Positions 1-6,951 of a DNA stretch of 39,672 nucleotides are shown here, piece after piece. Under the pieces are notes generated by a model. The model worked only from the letters and a program-made list of their open reading frames with translations, searched no databases and was not told the origin of the DNA. The DNA comes from a virus. Numbering within the stretch: the first letter of the stretch is position 1; every line of letters starts with the position of its first letter. The translations under genes and the position numbers were made by a program. The stretch spans positions 1 to 39,672 of the IMG/VR virus record IMGVR_UViG_3300003691_000024. The stretch is one strand, 5' to 3'.

Positions 1-25
1 TGGTGTATATTAGTAATTACTGAAG
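1..25. repeat. Terminal direct repeat (same 25 bases at 39648-39672)
   Basis: The first 25 bases equal the last 25 bases, the signature of a circular or end-overlapping contig. The same 25-mer also occurs internally at 27951-27975, because it lies inside a 56-bp promoter/leader repeat. Closing the circle joins the promoter at the window end to the gene at 59. Confidence 0.95.
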
Positions 26-58
26 CGAAACAAATAAATAATCAAACGGAGAAAGATT

Positions 59-403
59 ATGACTAAGAGAGAGCAAATAAAAACAGCTGAGAGAATTCAA
101 GACGTACTTGTTCAGATTGGTGATACTTCAGATCTGAACAAGACAGAAGAGAAGAAGATTGAAGACGGAAGCATACCGGAAGGCCAGTTTTACAACGTAA
201 CGCTGTTAATGACTGACTCTGTAACAGGAAAGAAAGTAGAAAGAGTTATCGACAAGAACAACGCATTTTCAAACGGAAAAGTATGCTGGGAGTTGAAGGG
301 GGTCGAGGAGCAGAGGACGAATATTGAAAGGTGGATACGTGAGCGCGGAAACGACCAACACGAAATGAAACTTGTTCTCGACAGCTGGTTTTTCTGTCCG
401 TGA
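59..403 (+). CDS. Hypothetical early protein, 114 aa
   Basis: No family recognised. The protein is charged and soluble with no membrane segment. Start supported by the phage's extended Shine-Dalgarno AAACGGAGA, 6 bases upstream of the ATG. If the genome is circular its promoter is the TTGTGT/TATATT pair at 39631-39658, which carries a long inverted repeat and is therefore probably repressor-controlled; an early regulatory or host-takeover role is a guess from position only. An otherwise unrelated gene at 28006 uses an almost identical promoter and leader. Confidence 0.75.
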   Translation: MTKREQIKTAERIQDVLVQIGDTSDLNKTEEKKIEDGSIPEGQFYNVTLLMTDSVTGKKVERVIDKNNAFSNGKVCWELKGVEEQRTNIERWIRERGNDQHEMKLVLDSWFFCP

Positions 404-471
404 AACTGAATTCCTCCACCCTCTACAGTAGCAACCGTTCCTGATTGAGGTTATAGAGTAATCAAACAAAA

Positions 472-498
472 CTTCCCCGGAAAGAATTTTCCGGGGAG
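472..498. terminator. GC-rich hairpin between the first two genes
   Basis: CCCCGGAAA (475-483) pairs with TTTCCGGGG (488-496) around a 4-base loop. There is no U-tract after it, so it may be a processing or stability hairpin rather than a true intrinsic terminator. It lies just before the ribosome binding site of the next gene. Confidence 0.4.
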
Positions 499-520
499 CA
501 ATAGGCAAACGGAGAAACGA

Positions 521-781
521 ATGAATCTTTTGAAGGCGGCACTGATCACCATCGGTATTATATTCCTGACTGTTTCAGCTCAAGCAGCCGTGAGCGAGCA
601 AGATAAAATAAAAACCTATGCTGAATGTTTGCAATGGGTTAATGATTATTTCAGGGTCACCGAAGAGCAAACCGGTAGAAACCTTTCCGAGGAGCACAAG
701 AAAAGAAACAGGATACTGAACTGCGGGAAAAATAAGGAAGATTGGGAGAAAAATATCTTTCCTTATTATACCTATCAATAA
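521..781 (+). CDS. Small exported protein, 86 aa, signal peptide
   Basis: N-terminal Lys and a hydrophobic stretch (residues about 5-22) end at a good signal-peptidase I site (VSAQA-A), so the protein should be periplasmic. The mature part is about 64 residues, charged, with two cysteines (AECL and LNCG) that could form one disulfide. Start fixed by AAACGGAGAAA 5 bases upstream. A phage-encoded periplasmic protein next to the early promoter could act in superinfection exclusion or envelope modification, but no family is recognised and this is inference. It converges on the primase gene with no clear terminator between them. Confidence 0.75.
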   Translation: MNLLKAALITIGIIFLTVSAQAAVSEQDKIKTYAECLQWVNDYFRVTEEQTGRNLSEEHKKRNRILNCGKNKEDWEKNIFPYYTYQ

Positions 782-793
782 TTAACGAACAAA

Positions 794-3139
794 TCAATCC
801 TCATCGCCGCCTTGATCCTCACTCAGGAAATAGGCGGTTTTTCTTTTTGAATCATCAAGGGCAATCTCTCCGCGTTTTTGCAGAACCTCTATAACTCTTC
901 TTGAGTGCTCAGGTTGCCAATCCTTCAGGGTAGGCCTACAATTCAAGAGGGTTCTGAATGTGGGCCTTCTCTTTCTCTGCATTGCCGCCTTAATCGCATC
1001 CTTGAAAACTCTGCATGATTTATGAAAATCACCCGTTGTTATATTTTTCAACAGTACGTTTATTTTCCACTGTGCAAGCATGTCGGCAACCTCTGAGCCC
1101 CATTGTATGGAATCCTCATGTAATGGCTCGAACAGTCCACTGTGCCCGTTTTTTGACGCATGGTGGATCATGGCGTACTTCATGCTTGCCTCATACCTCC
1201 GGCCTAAAACCCCCCCGATTGCATCCGTTTCCGCCTCAAAATCATCATCCTGCACCTGATAAGACCAATTCTCAATAAATTTTTCTGCCCCTGCGGTAAC
1301 ATCAAGAGGAGCGGGGACGCTAAAATATGACGATAAGTCATTGGTTTGCTGTTTTGCCTGGAAGAGCTCTATTATCGGATTGATGAAAAAATCAATATCG
1401 ACTTGTTTCTTTATTGGCTTCTTGCTTCTCCTTAATTTCTTTGAATTTGCCCACACGTCTATTCGTTGCATCATGCCGGTTTCAAAATCTTCTTCCGAAA
1501 ATGAATCGTAAATCTTTGGGGTTGCGTTACCCGTTACTGACACGCAAGGGTTTTTAATGACTATTGATTTTTTTGCATCTGCGTATGGTTTATCATAAAT
1601 ATCACCGGTTAAAGAAAAAAGCTCCATCAAGGTGTCTTTCCTCCCGTCGTTGATAGGATCGAATTTTTGCGTTGAACGGAACCAGGATGTCATCTCGTCA
1701 ATGACGACTAGCATCGTGGGGTTATCGCCTCTTTCGGCAAGGCTCCTCAATAATGCCGGGCCGCTTGCTATATTCGATGGTCCGTAAAAACCTTGCGCTC
1801 TATCGTAAAGTTGTTTCTTTATCGCGGCATCAGAGGCTGATTTCCCGCCGTTGTTGGGGCCGATCTTGAGCATGTATAAATTAGGCCAATATCCATAGAG
1901 TGTTATTTTTCCAGATATCGCCCTTGCTATTGTACTGAGCACGACAGGTAAATTATAATGCGCAATATCCGGACAACCTGAATCTCTCAGCGCCTGCATT
2001 CCTGTGCTGATCAGCCCCCCCGGATCACTAATACTTTCAGATATTATCAAGGAAAGATTATCATTAGACAATTCTTCTCTTGATAATATCTTTATTTCGC
2101 TGCTTATTTCTAAACCTGAATTGAAAGGGCATCCTGAACACTCAAAACCGGGAAACCGTAAAGCCTTGATGGCTCCGCAGGAGAAACCATACCCGTTAGC
2201 GGCCATTGTTCGGAAGCGAGCGGATATGTTTTCAGCTCGCTTTTCCGAGTTATTTAAAGATGTCGAAGGGTAGCCGTAAATAAAGGTTTCGCATCCACGA
2301 AACAAATCAGCCTCTGACCGCTGGCTTGAAACCGCATATGCCGTTAGTTGTATTGCAACATCGTTGTATGTTGATGACGTGCCAAGGGGGCTTGTGATTG
2401 TTGATAGGAACTTTATGCAATCCGGCATTGAGATTGCAAGGCGGTCTATCTCGTCCGGGCTCAACGGCTGCTGGTTTTCCAGGATTTTCTGATTCTCTTC
2501 GGCTTCTTGCAAGTAGTATTCCAGCTTGTCAGCAAGCCATTCATTTTTATTCGTGCTTTCGGGGGCCCATAGAGGGCCGGGGCCGGAGCATGCTTCCGTG
2601 TATTCCTCTTTGGTGAATATCTCCGAAAGGTCATCAAGAGATACTTGTCTTTTGCAAGTTCCGCATTCCCTCATTATATTTGGTTGTCTCCACGGTTTAC
2701 CTGTGCCCCTGTTATACATAGATAAATCTAACTTCACCTGCAATACGCCTTCTATGTCCTTGGCAAGCCTCTTGTACGCAAGAGGGAGGAGCCTGTGACC
2801 ACTACTTGTTCCGCAAATCTCAGCTGACAATTCAAGGTGAACCCCCTTTTTTCCAGAAAGAAAAATGCTGAAAGAGCCCTGTAACCCGTACACATCCCCG
2901 AAAAAATTAATAATCTTCAAGGCAGATTCGCAAGCCAGCTCTTGAGAGTCAATATCAATAACAAAATCTCCGTATCGAATCGGGTCATTTTTCCCTGTTA
3001 TTGGAATTTCAGAAAAAAACGGGTAGCTCAGAAACATCTTTTCGGGTGCATTTGAGACAGTTACCCATGATTCAGGCTTGTCTTTTCGTAAGAATTTCGG
3101 ACTGCTACAGCTATAAGTGAAAAGATTACTATTATCCAT
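794..3139 (-). CDS. Primase-helicase: AEP primase fused to a DUF3987-like ATPase
   Basis: A 781-residue replication protein. Residues about 55-190 show archaeo-eukaryotic primase motifs: acidic DIDS after a beta strand (catalytic DxD), SGKKGVH (the SxH motif), and an arginine-rich segment with RGTGKPWRQ. A CGTC pair and later CSGC may bind zinc. The C-terminal half is a P-loop NTPase with Walker A GPNNGGKS and Walker B MLVVIDE, resembling DUF3987 primase-associated helicases. It should synthesise primers and unwind DNA at the replication fork. It is transcribed alone, divergently from the operon at 3374, from a promoter at 3182-3210, with extended Shine-Dalgarno ACGGAGGA before the ATG. Domain calls are by motif only. 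Confidence 0.88.
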   Translation of the reverse strand: MDNSNLFTYSCSSPKFLRKDKPESWVTVSNAPEKMFLSYPFFSEIPITGKNDPIRYGDFVIDIDSQELACESALKIINFFGDVYGLQGSFSIFLSGKKGVHLELSAEICGTSSGHRLLPLAYKRLAKDIEGVLQVKLDLSMYNRGTGKPWRQPNIMRECGTCKRQVSLDDLSEIFTKEEYTEACSGPGPLWAPESTNKNEWLADKLEYYLQEAEENQKILENQQPLSPDEIDRLAISMPDCIKFLSTITSPLGTSSTYNDVAIQLTAYAVSSQRSEADLFRGCETFIYGYPSTSLNNSEKRAENISARFRTMAANGYGFSCGAIKALRFPGFECSGCPFNSGLEISSEIKILSREELSNDNLSLIISESISDPGGLISTGMQALRDSGCPDIAHYNLPVVLSTIARAISGKITLYGYWPNLYMLKIGPNNGGKSASDAAIKKQLYDRAQGFYGPSNIASGPALLRSLAERGDNPTMLVVIDEMTSWFRSTQKFDPINDGRKDTLMELFSLTGDIYDKPYADAKKSIVIKNPCVSVTGNATPKIYDSFSEEDFETGMMQRIDVWANSKKLRRSKKPIKKQVDIDFFINPIIELFQAKQQTNDLSSYFSVPAPLDVTAGAEKFIENWSYQVQDDDFEAETDAIGGVLGRRYEASMKYAMIHHASKNGHSGLFEPLHEDSIQWGSEVADMLAQWKINVLLKNITTGDFHKSCRVFKDAIKAAMQRKRRPTFRTLLNCRPTLKDWQPEHSRRVIEVLQKRGEIALDDSKRKTAYFLSEDQGGDED

Positions 3140-3181
3140 TTGTATTATTCCTCCGTTTTAATTTAAAGATATGCTGTCCCT

Positions 3182-3210
3182 ATAGTATATTGATAACGAT
3201 TTTTAATCAA
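3182..3210 (-). promoter_or_regulatory. Sigma70-type promoter for the primase gene
   Basis: On the minus strand TTGATT and TACTAT are separated by 17 bases, about 45 bases upstream of the primase start. It lies back to back with two plus-strand promoters at 3227 and 3303, making a divergent early control region. Confidence 0.55.
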
Positions 3211-3226
3211 GATCAAAAAAAAAACG

Positions 3227-3256
3227 TTGACAGTAAAAAAGAAATCGTGCTATAAA
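3227..3256 (+). promoter_or_regulatory. Promoter P1 of the replication operon
   Basis: Perfect -35 TTGACA with an 18-base spacer to TATAAA. A small hairpin (CAAGAAA, 3-base loop, TTTCTTG, 268-284 after position 3000) follows it, between P1 and P2. Confidence 0.7.
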
Positions 3257-3302
3257 TAAAAGGTCAGCAAGAAACTTTTTCTTGAATGCGAAAAAAAAAT
3301 TG

Positions 3303-3331
3303 TTGACGATTTATTTTTTAGATGTTAGAGT
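3303..3331 (+). promoter_or_regulatory. Promoter P2 of the replication operon
   Basis: TTGACG, a 17-base spacer and TAGAGT, about 45 bases upstream of the first gene of the operon. Tandem with P1. Confidence 0.6.
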
Positions 3332-3373
3332 TTTTTTATCATCAGTTGAGAATAAAAACAAACGGAGAAAAAA

Positions 3374-3721
3374 ATGTTATCAGGTAGAATTTCAAAAACT
3401 GCAAACGGTATACGCCGGGCAATATCAAATCAGTTTAAAGTGAAGGCCGGTTCTATTAGTTTTAAATTATGTTGCGCAATCGCAATGAAAGGCGGCAATG
3501 AAACAACAGTTATAAACGCAATGAATTACAACGAAGCATTTAAAAATAAAGTGCTCTCTATAAAAACTATTGTAACAAATCTTTTTAAGTATTATATTAA
3601 TGACAAATTCATATCATTGATATTTGGTGATAATGAAACCCAGATAAGAAAAAGCATCATGTCTCGCTTGGCTATCCATAATGTTTTTTCAATTGCAGTT
3701 GAGCCGGTAAGTGCAAAATGA
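3374..3721 (+). CDS. Hypothetical protein, 115 aa, first gene of the replication operon
   Basis: No family recognised. Basic, mostly helical-looking protein with no signal peptide. Start follows AAACGGAGAAA. The stop overlaps the next start (ATGA), so the two genes are translationally coupled. Position directly after two tandem promoters marks it as the first early product of this operon. Confidence 0.7.
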   Translation: MLSGRISKTANGIRRAISNQFKVKAGSISFKLCCAIAMKGGNETTVINAMNYNEAFKNKVLSIKTIVTNLFKYYINDKFISLIFGDNETQIRKSIMSRLAIHNVFSIAVEPVSAK

Positions 3722-4089
3722 AAGAAACAGAAGATTACTTGAGACAGAAGATATCATTTTCTGTACACAAGATTAAGATGCTTGAAAGAGATTTATCCCT
3801 AGAGAGGAAAATTTACAAAGGTTCCACCGACAAACTTGCAGTGCTTAAATGTCCTTTCAGTGTCGGGCAAACCATAAAGAATAAAAGAACAGGTGAGAAA
3901 GTATTCATCGAATCAATAAAATTCGGTTGGCTCTTACCCAACACTGCGTGTTTTAAGTTTGCGGGAAGGATAATATATAGAAAGCTCAAGAAGAACGGAG
4001 GGCTTTACAAGATCGCCTCGTTTGGTCATGGAAATATATATCACCACCCGGAAAGGTGGGAAATAATAGAGGGTAAACGCAATGCTTAG
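3718..4089 (+). CDS. Hypothetical protein, 123 aa, coiled coil plus SH3-like region
   Basis: Residues 1-40 look like a helical coiled coil (KMLERDLSLERK); residues 45-115 are beta-rich with FSVGQTIKNKRTGEK, which resembles a small SH3/KOW-type fold. It overlaps the preceding gene by 4 bases and the next gene by 8 bases, a tightly coupled cluster. Function unknown; binding of nucleic acid or a partner protein is only suggested by the fold impression. Confidence 0.7.
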   Translation: MKETEDYLRQKISFSVHKIKMLERDLSLERKIYKGSTDKLAVLKCPFSVGQTIKNKRTGEKVFIESIKFGWLLPNTACFKFAGRIIYRKLKKNGGLYKIASFGHGNIYHHPERWEIIEGKRNA

Positions 4090-4480
4090 CAACCTGCTTT
4101 ATGATATTATTGCATATCACCTCTTGCATATCGAGACCCGTGGAAAGCAAGGAGCGTTGGCAAGCCTGAGAGGGGCAGACCTTGACGGCGTGTCCTTGGC
4201 GGGGGAAAATCTTTCGGGGGCTGACTTGACTCTAGCAAGCCTGAAAGGGGCCAATATGGAGGGCGTAGATTTAACCGGTGCGCATTTAAACCGCGCCGAC
4301 TTAACAGGTGCAAACCTTAGAGATTCAAATCTTGTTTTGGTTAATTTTTCCGGTGCGCGTATGGTTGGGACTGACATCAAAGGATCAAAAACAAGGGGAG
4401 CAAGTTTCGTTGGCATAAAAACACAGTCGATAGCTATGCGTAAAATGAGCGCCAAAACTCACGGGTTTTATAAATCATAA
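4082..4480 (+). CDS. Pentapeptide-repeat protein, 132 aa
   Basis: Residues about 25-105 are consecutive A(D/N)LxG-type pentapeptides (ASLRGADLDG, ADLTLASLKG, ADLTGANL), which fold as a right-handed quadrilateral beta helix. In known members (MfpA, Qnr) such a helix mimics DNA and binds gyrase; other members are scaffolds, so gyrase control is only one option here. A short N-terminal helix and a basic C-terminal tail flank the repeats. It starts 8 bases inside the upstream gene and precedes the recombination genes. A second, unrelated five-residue repeat protein lies at 35860. Confidence 0.9.
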   Translation: MLSNLLYDIIAYHLLHIETRGKQGALASLRGADLDGVSLAGENLSGADLTLASLKGANMEGVDLTGAHLNRADLTGANLRDSNLVLVNFSGARMVGTDIKGSKTRGASFVGIKTQSIAMRKMSAKTHGFYKS

Positions 4481-4500
4481 GCAATTAATACAGTAATAAT

Positions 4501-5208
4501 ATGAATCTTGAGATAAAAAAAATAAGAGAGTTGTCAGCGACGGGCGCAATGTGTTTGATTTACGGTTATTCAGGATGCGGAAAAACCCATTCTGTCAGCA
4601 CTCTCCCCCATGGGGAAACCCTGATTATAAACTCTGACAGGGGAACAAGAACCCTTGATTCAATAGCGCCTGAAATTGACGTTTGCCACGTCGCCACAAT
4701 TGAGGAATCGTACTGTATACCGGCGATACTTGAGCCGTATAGATACGTAGTTTTTGATTCCTTGACAGCTTTCGGAGAATTGCTCTTGATACAGTTCAAG
4801 AGCGGAAAAACAAAAGACGGTAACAAGATGCATGGTCAGGCTGCCTATGGACGGATGGGTGATTCTGTCATGAAAATGCTCTATCATTTTTCTACTATGC
4901 CGCATATCTTCATTATCTTGGCGCAAGATCAGCGAGTTAACTTTGAAGATGCTGGTATTTTTGATTACTGCTACTGTCCCGAGATACCGGGGAAATCATA
5001 CGCCAGAGGTTTACCTTTTCGTTTCGATTTTGTTTGGCCGATCAGAACAAAATTAATTGAAGACGGAAGCGGGAATGAGATCCAGAGCAGGAGGTTCCAA
5101 ACAAATATGACCGGAGACGGTCAGTATTTGGCAAAAACAAGAGGGAACGAGCTTGACCTTTACGAGGAAGTTAATTTAACTAATGTTTTCAAGAAGTTAG
5201 GATTATAA
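4501..5208 (+). CDS. Sak4-like RecA-fold ATPase (AAA_24 type)
   Basis: 235 aa. Walker A YGYSGCGKTHS at residues 21-31 and Walker B YVVFDSLTAFG near residue 80 define a RecA-like P-loop ATPase of the phage nucleotide-binding AAA_24/Sak4 type. Characterised Sak4 proteins are single-strand annealing recombinases that work with a phage SSB, and here the next gene encodes an SSB-like protein followed by a Cas4-like nuclease fold, the usual recombination set. Cytoplasmic. The ATG is preceded by AT-rich sequence with a weak ribosome binding site. Confidence 0.85.
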   Translation: MNLEIKKIRELSATGAMCLIYGYSGCGKTHSVSTLPHGETLIINSDRGTRTLDSIAPEIDVCHVATIEESYCIPAILEPYRYVVFDSLTAFGELLLIQFKSGKTKDGNKMHGQAAYGRMGDSVMKMLYHFSTMPHIFIILAQDQRVNFEDAGIFDYCYCPEIPGKSYARGLPFRFDFVWPIRTKLIEDGSGNEIQSRRFQTNMTGDGQYLAKTRGNELDLYEEVNLTNVFKKLGL

Positions 5209-5239
5209 CGATAATCAATATCAAAAAGGAATAAATATT

Positions 5240-5764
5240 ATGAGTTTAGGATCTAGCCATGGACTGGGTGATTTCGTTGCAGGTGTTGACACAGAAGAGG
5301 AATCTAAAAAAGATGCCGCCTTTGTTCTTGTTCCTCCTGGCTGGGAGAAAGTGATGTTCAGCGCGGCCACCTTCGCTCCCACGGCCAATAATGACGGAAC
5401 AAACTTCAGATACCGCCTTGAGCAAACCGGCCAGAAGGAATTTGTACAGAATACGTTCTCGTCGAATGGTGAAAACAAAATTGGAAAGGTTGTAGTGTCG
5501 AAAATTGTTCAAGCTATTTTCAAGCCTGCCGAGTTGCAAGACAAGGCCCTTATGGATAGAGGTGCTGCTATTCTTTTTCCTGGAAGAGAGATTGATGCAA
5601 AATTCGAGGTTGAAGATTATACTAATGATCAAGGGAAAACATACCCGACAAACAAAATAACTGACTTTGCTCCAGCTGGAACGAAAAGCAAGAAAAAGCA
5701 ACAACAACCAGCACAGCAACAGCAACAGCCAAATACAGCAGCGAGTAACGCGCAGCCGTGGTAA
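5240..5764 (+). CDS. SSB-like DNA-binding protein with Gln-rich tail
   Basis: 174 aa. The body (residues about 25-145) is beta-rich and ends in KFEVEDYTNDQGKTYPTNKI, resembling phage SSB/DUF669-like proteins that accompany Sak4. The last 30 residues are low complexity (lysine run, then Q-rich PAQQQQQP) encoded by a CAA/CAG microsatellite near 5698-5732. It ends in QPW and lacks the acidic DDDIPF-type tip of canonical SSB; such a tip is instead found on the helicase at 6952. Assignment rests on context and general character rather than a strong motif. Confidence 0.6.
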   Translation: MSLGSSHGLGDFVAGVDTEEESKKDAAFVLVPPGWEKVMFSAATFAPTANNDGTNFRYRLEQTGQKEFVQNTFSSNGENKIGKVVVSKIVQAIFKPAELQDKALMDRGAAILFPGREIDAKFEVEDYTNDQGKTYPTNKITDFAPAGTKSKKKQQQPAQQQQQPNTAASNAQPW

Positions 5765-6465
5765 GCGACCTTGAAAGCTTCCTCCCTATGGCTTCGGCCA
5801 TAGGGAGGGCTATTGACCTCTTGCATGAAAACAAGGAGAAAATAAGGCCTTTCGGGATAAATGATTTATGGCTCGTGCGTGACTGCCCCCGCAAGGCGTG
5901 GTATAAAATGCAATCCTCAAGGGCTATTACTAACTATTCTCAATTAAAAAGAATAGGCAATATCAACAATGAGATAAAGAGGAATGTAAAGACAGATCTT
6001 TTTGGAATTGGCCTGACAGTGAAAAACCAAGGGAAAGAAGTCATTGCTCTTGATCCTGAAACGGGCCTGATGATTTCCGGGCGGGCCGATGGGATCCTTG
6101 ATAATCTGGAAGCCTTGAACATGGGCAGCAAGGATCATCTTCTTTCGATTTCCTCATGCGGAGAAAGGAACGAGTTTACCTCTTTAAAAGAGAAAGGCTT
6201 TGAACACTGGCATCTAAAGCACAGGATACAGGTAAGCATTATCGCTCACCTGTTAAAGTTGACGAGAATAATCGTTATTGTTGAGAGTAGGAACGATTCA
6301 CAAAGATATTACGAGCGGGTCAAAATTGACAAAATCCTTGCAAGAAGAACATTAGAACGATGCTTCACGATCATGAAAATGTCATGTGCCCCGGAGAAAA
6401 GAAAGTGTCAGAGCTGTCATCAGTGGGAAGTTAAATGTTGTGAATATAGAGAGGAGTGTTGGTAA
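5758..6465 (+). CDS. Cas4-like PD-(D/E)XK fold protein with cysteine cluster, catalytic ExK not visible
   Basis: 235 aa from a GTG that overlaps the SSB-like stop. Cas4/AddB hallmarks are visible: an N-terminal DCPRKAWY cysteine, GRADGILDN (the GxxD part of the nuclease motif), a glutamine in HRIQVSIIAHLL, and a C-terminal cluster with CQSC and CCEYREECW, a probable Fe-S or zinc site. The expected E-x-K strand after the GxxD is replaced by LLSISSCG, so catalysis may be lost or rearranged. A very stable UUCG hairpin covers codons 9-17; with no ribosome binding site before the GTG, a downstream start is possible. Likely role is exonuclease or recombination partner of the Sak4-like ATPase. Confidence 0.7.
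   Translation: MVSDLESFLPMASAIGRAIDLLHENKEKIRPFGINDLWLVRDCPRKAWYKMQSSRAITNYSQLKRIGNINNEIKRNVKTDLFGIGLTVKNQGKEVIALDPETGLMISGRADGILDNLEALNMGSKDHLLSISSCGERNEFTSLKEKGFEHWHLKHRIQVSIIAHLLKLTRIIVIVESRNDSQRYYERVKIDKILARRTLERCFTIMKMSCAPEKRKCQSCHQWEVKCCEYREECW
5781..5808 (+). promoter_or_regulatory. Perfect 12-bp RNA hairpin with UUCG tetraloop
   Basis: CCTCCCTATGGC pairs perfectly with GCCATAGGGAGG around TTCG. C(UUCG)G loops are exceptionally stable. No U-tract follows, so it is not a normal terminator. It sits in the 5' end of the Cas4-like frame and could protect the upstream mRNA, limit translation, or be a processing boundary. Confidence 0.8.
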
Positions 6466-6466
6466 A

Positions 6467-6685
6467 ATGGGCACGCGAAAATTTTATCTCAATATTGAAG
6501 ATATAAGGAAAACAAAGACTGGGATATCTATAGGATATAAACCCGAAGGCATCCCAACCCGTGAATTTATATATCTCGGAAGGCCCCCGAGTGATGATGA
6601 CATTTCTTTTATTAAAAAAGTATATCAGGCAGGAGCTCTGGACAACAAGGAAGCCGTTAGAAACTTGCTTGAGATTGAATTATGA
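6467..6685 (+). CDS. Hypothetical protein, 72 aa
   Basis: Small protein with alternating basic and hydrophobic residues and a C-terminal helix; no family recognised. The ATG at 6467 is preferred over longer in-frame starts because GAGGAG lies 10 bases before it and it follows the upstream stop by one base. Its stop overlaps the next start (ATGA). Located between the Cas4-like gene and the helicase, so presumably part of DNA metabolism. Confidence 0.7.
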   Translation: MGTRKFYLNIEDIRKTKTGISIGYKPEGIPTREFIYLGRPPSDDDISFIKKVYQAGALDNKEAVRNLLEIEL

Positions 6686-6933
6686 CAACCTGCGTTCATC
6701 TTGACGGTACCTTGTGCCGTCATTACAATAAACACAACCCGCCGCAAGCTGTTTGCTCATCTTGTGAGTTTAAGAAGGAAATAGCTGATTGCGGTGGGTT
6801 GTATACCTTTGATGACGAATACTGCATGAGGGGGGATCATCCTGATTACAAGTTCTCATGGCGTAAAAAAAAATGTGAAGGTTGCCCCTGGAAGGAAAAA
6901 TCTTTTCGTTGGCCAGTTTGGATAATCTTTTAA
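6682..6933 (+). CDS. Cys-rich small protein, probable zinc binder, 83 aa
   Basis: Cysteines occur in the pattern C-x7-C, CSSC, C, C, CEGC, with histidines near the first pair, typical of a compact zinc-binding domain. Trp/Phe-rich C terminus (WRKKKCEGCPW). Four-base overlap with the preceding gene. No family recognised; small zinc proteins in replication operons often bind DNA or act as adaptors, but nothing specific can be said. Confidence 0.7.
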   Translation: MTTCVHLDGTLCRHYNKHNPPQAVCSSCEFKKEIADCGGLYTFDDEYCMRGDHPDYKFSWRKKKCEGCPWKEKSFRWPVWIIF

Positions 6934-6951
6934 AAATGAGGAGTTGCTGTT

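Noticed and set aside
404-520. Readthrough from the first gene into the second
   Set aside because: Two further in-frame TGAs intervene and the second gene has its own ribosome binding site and signal peptide.
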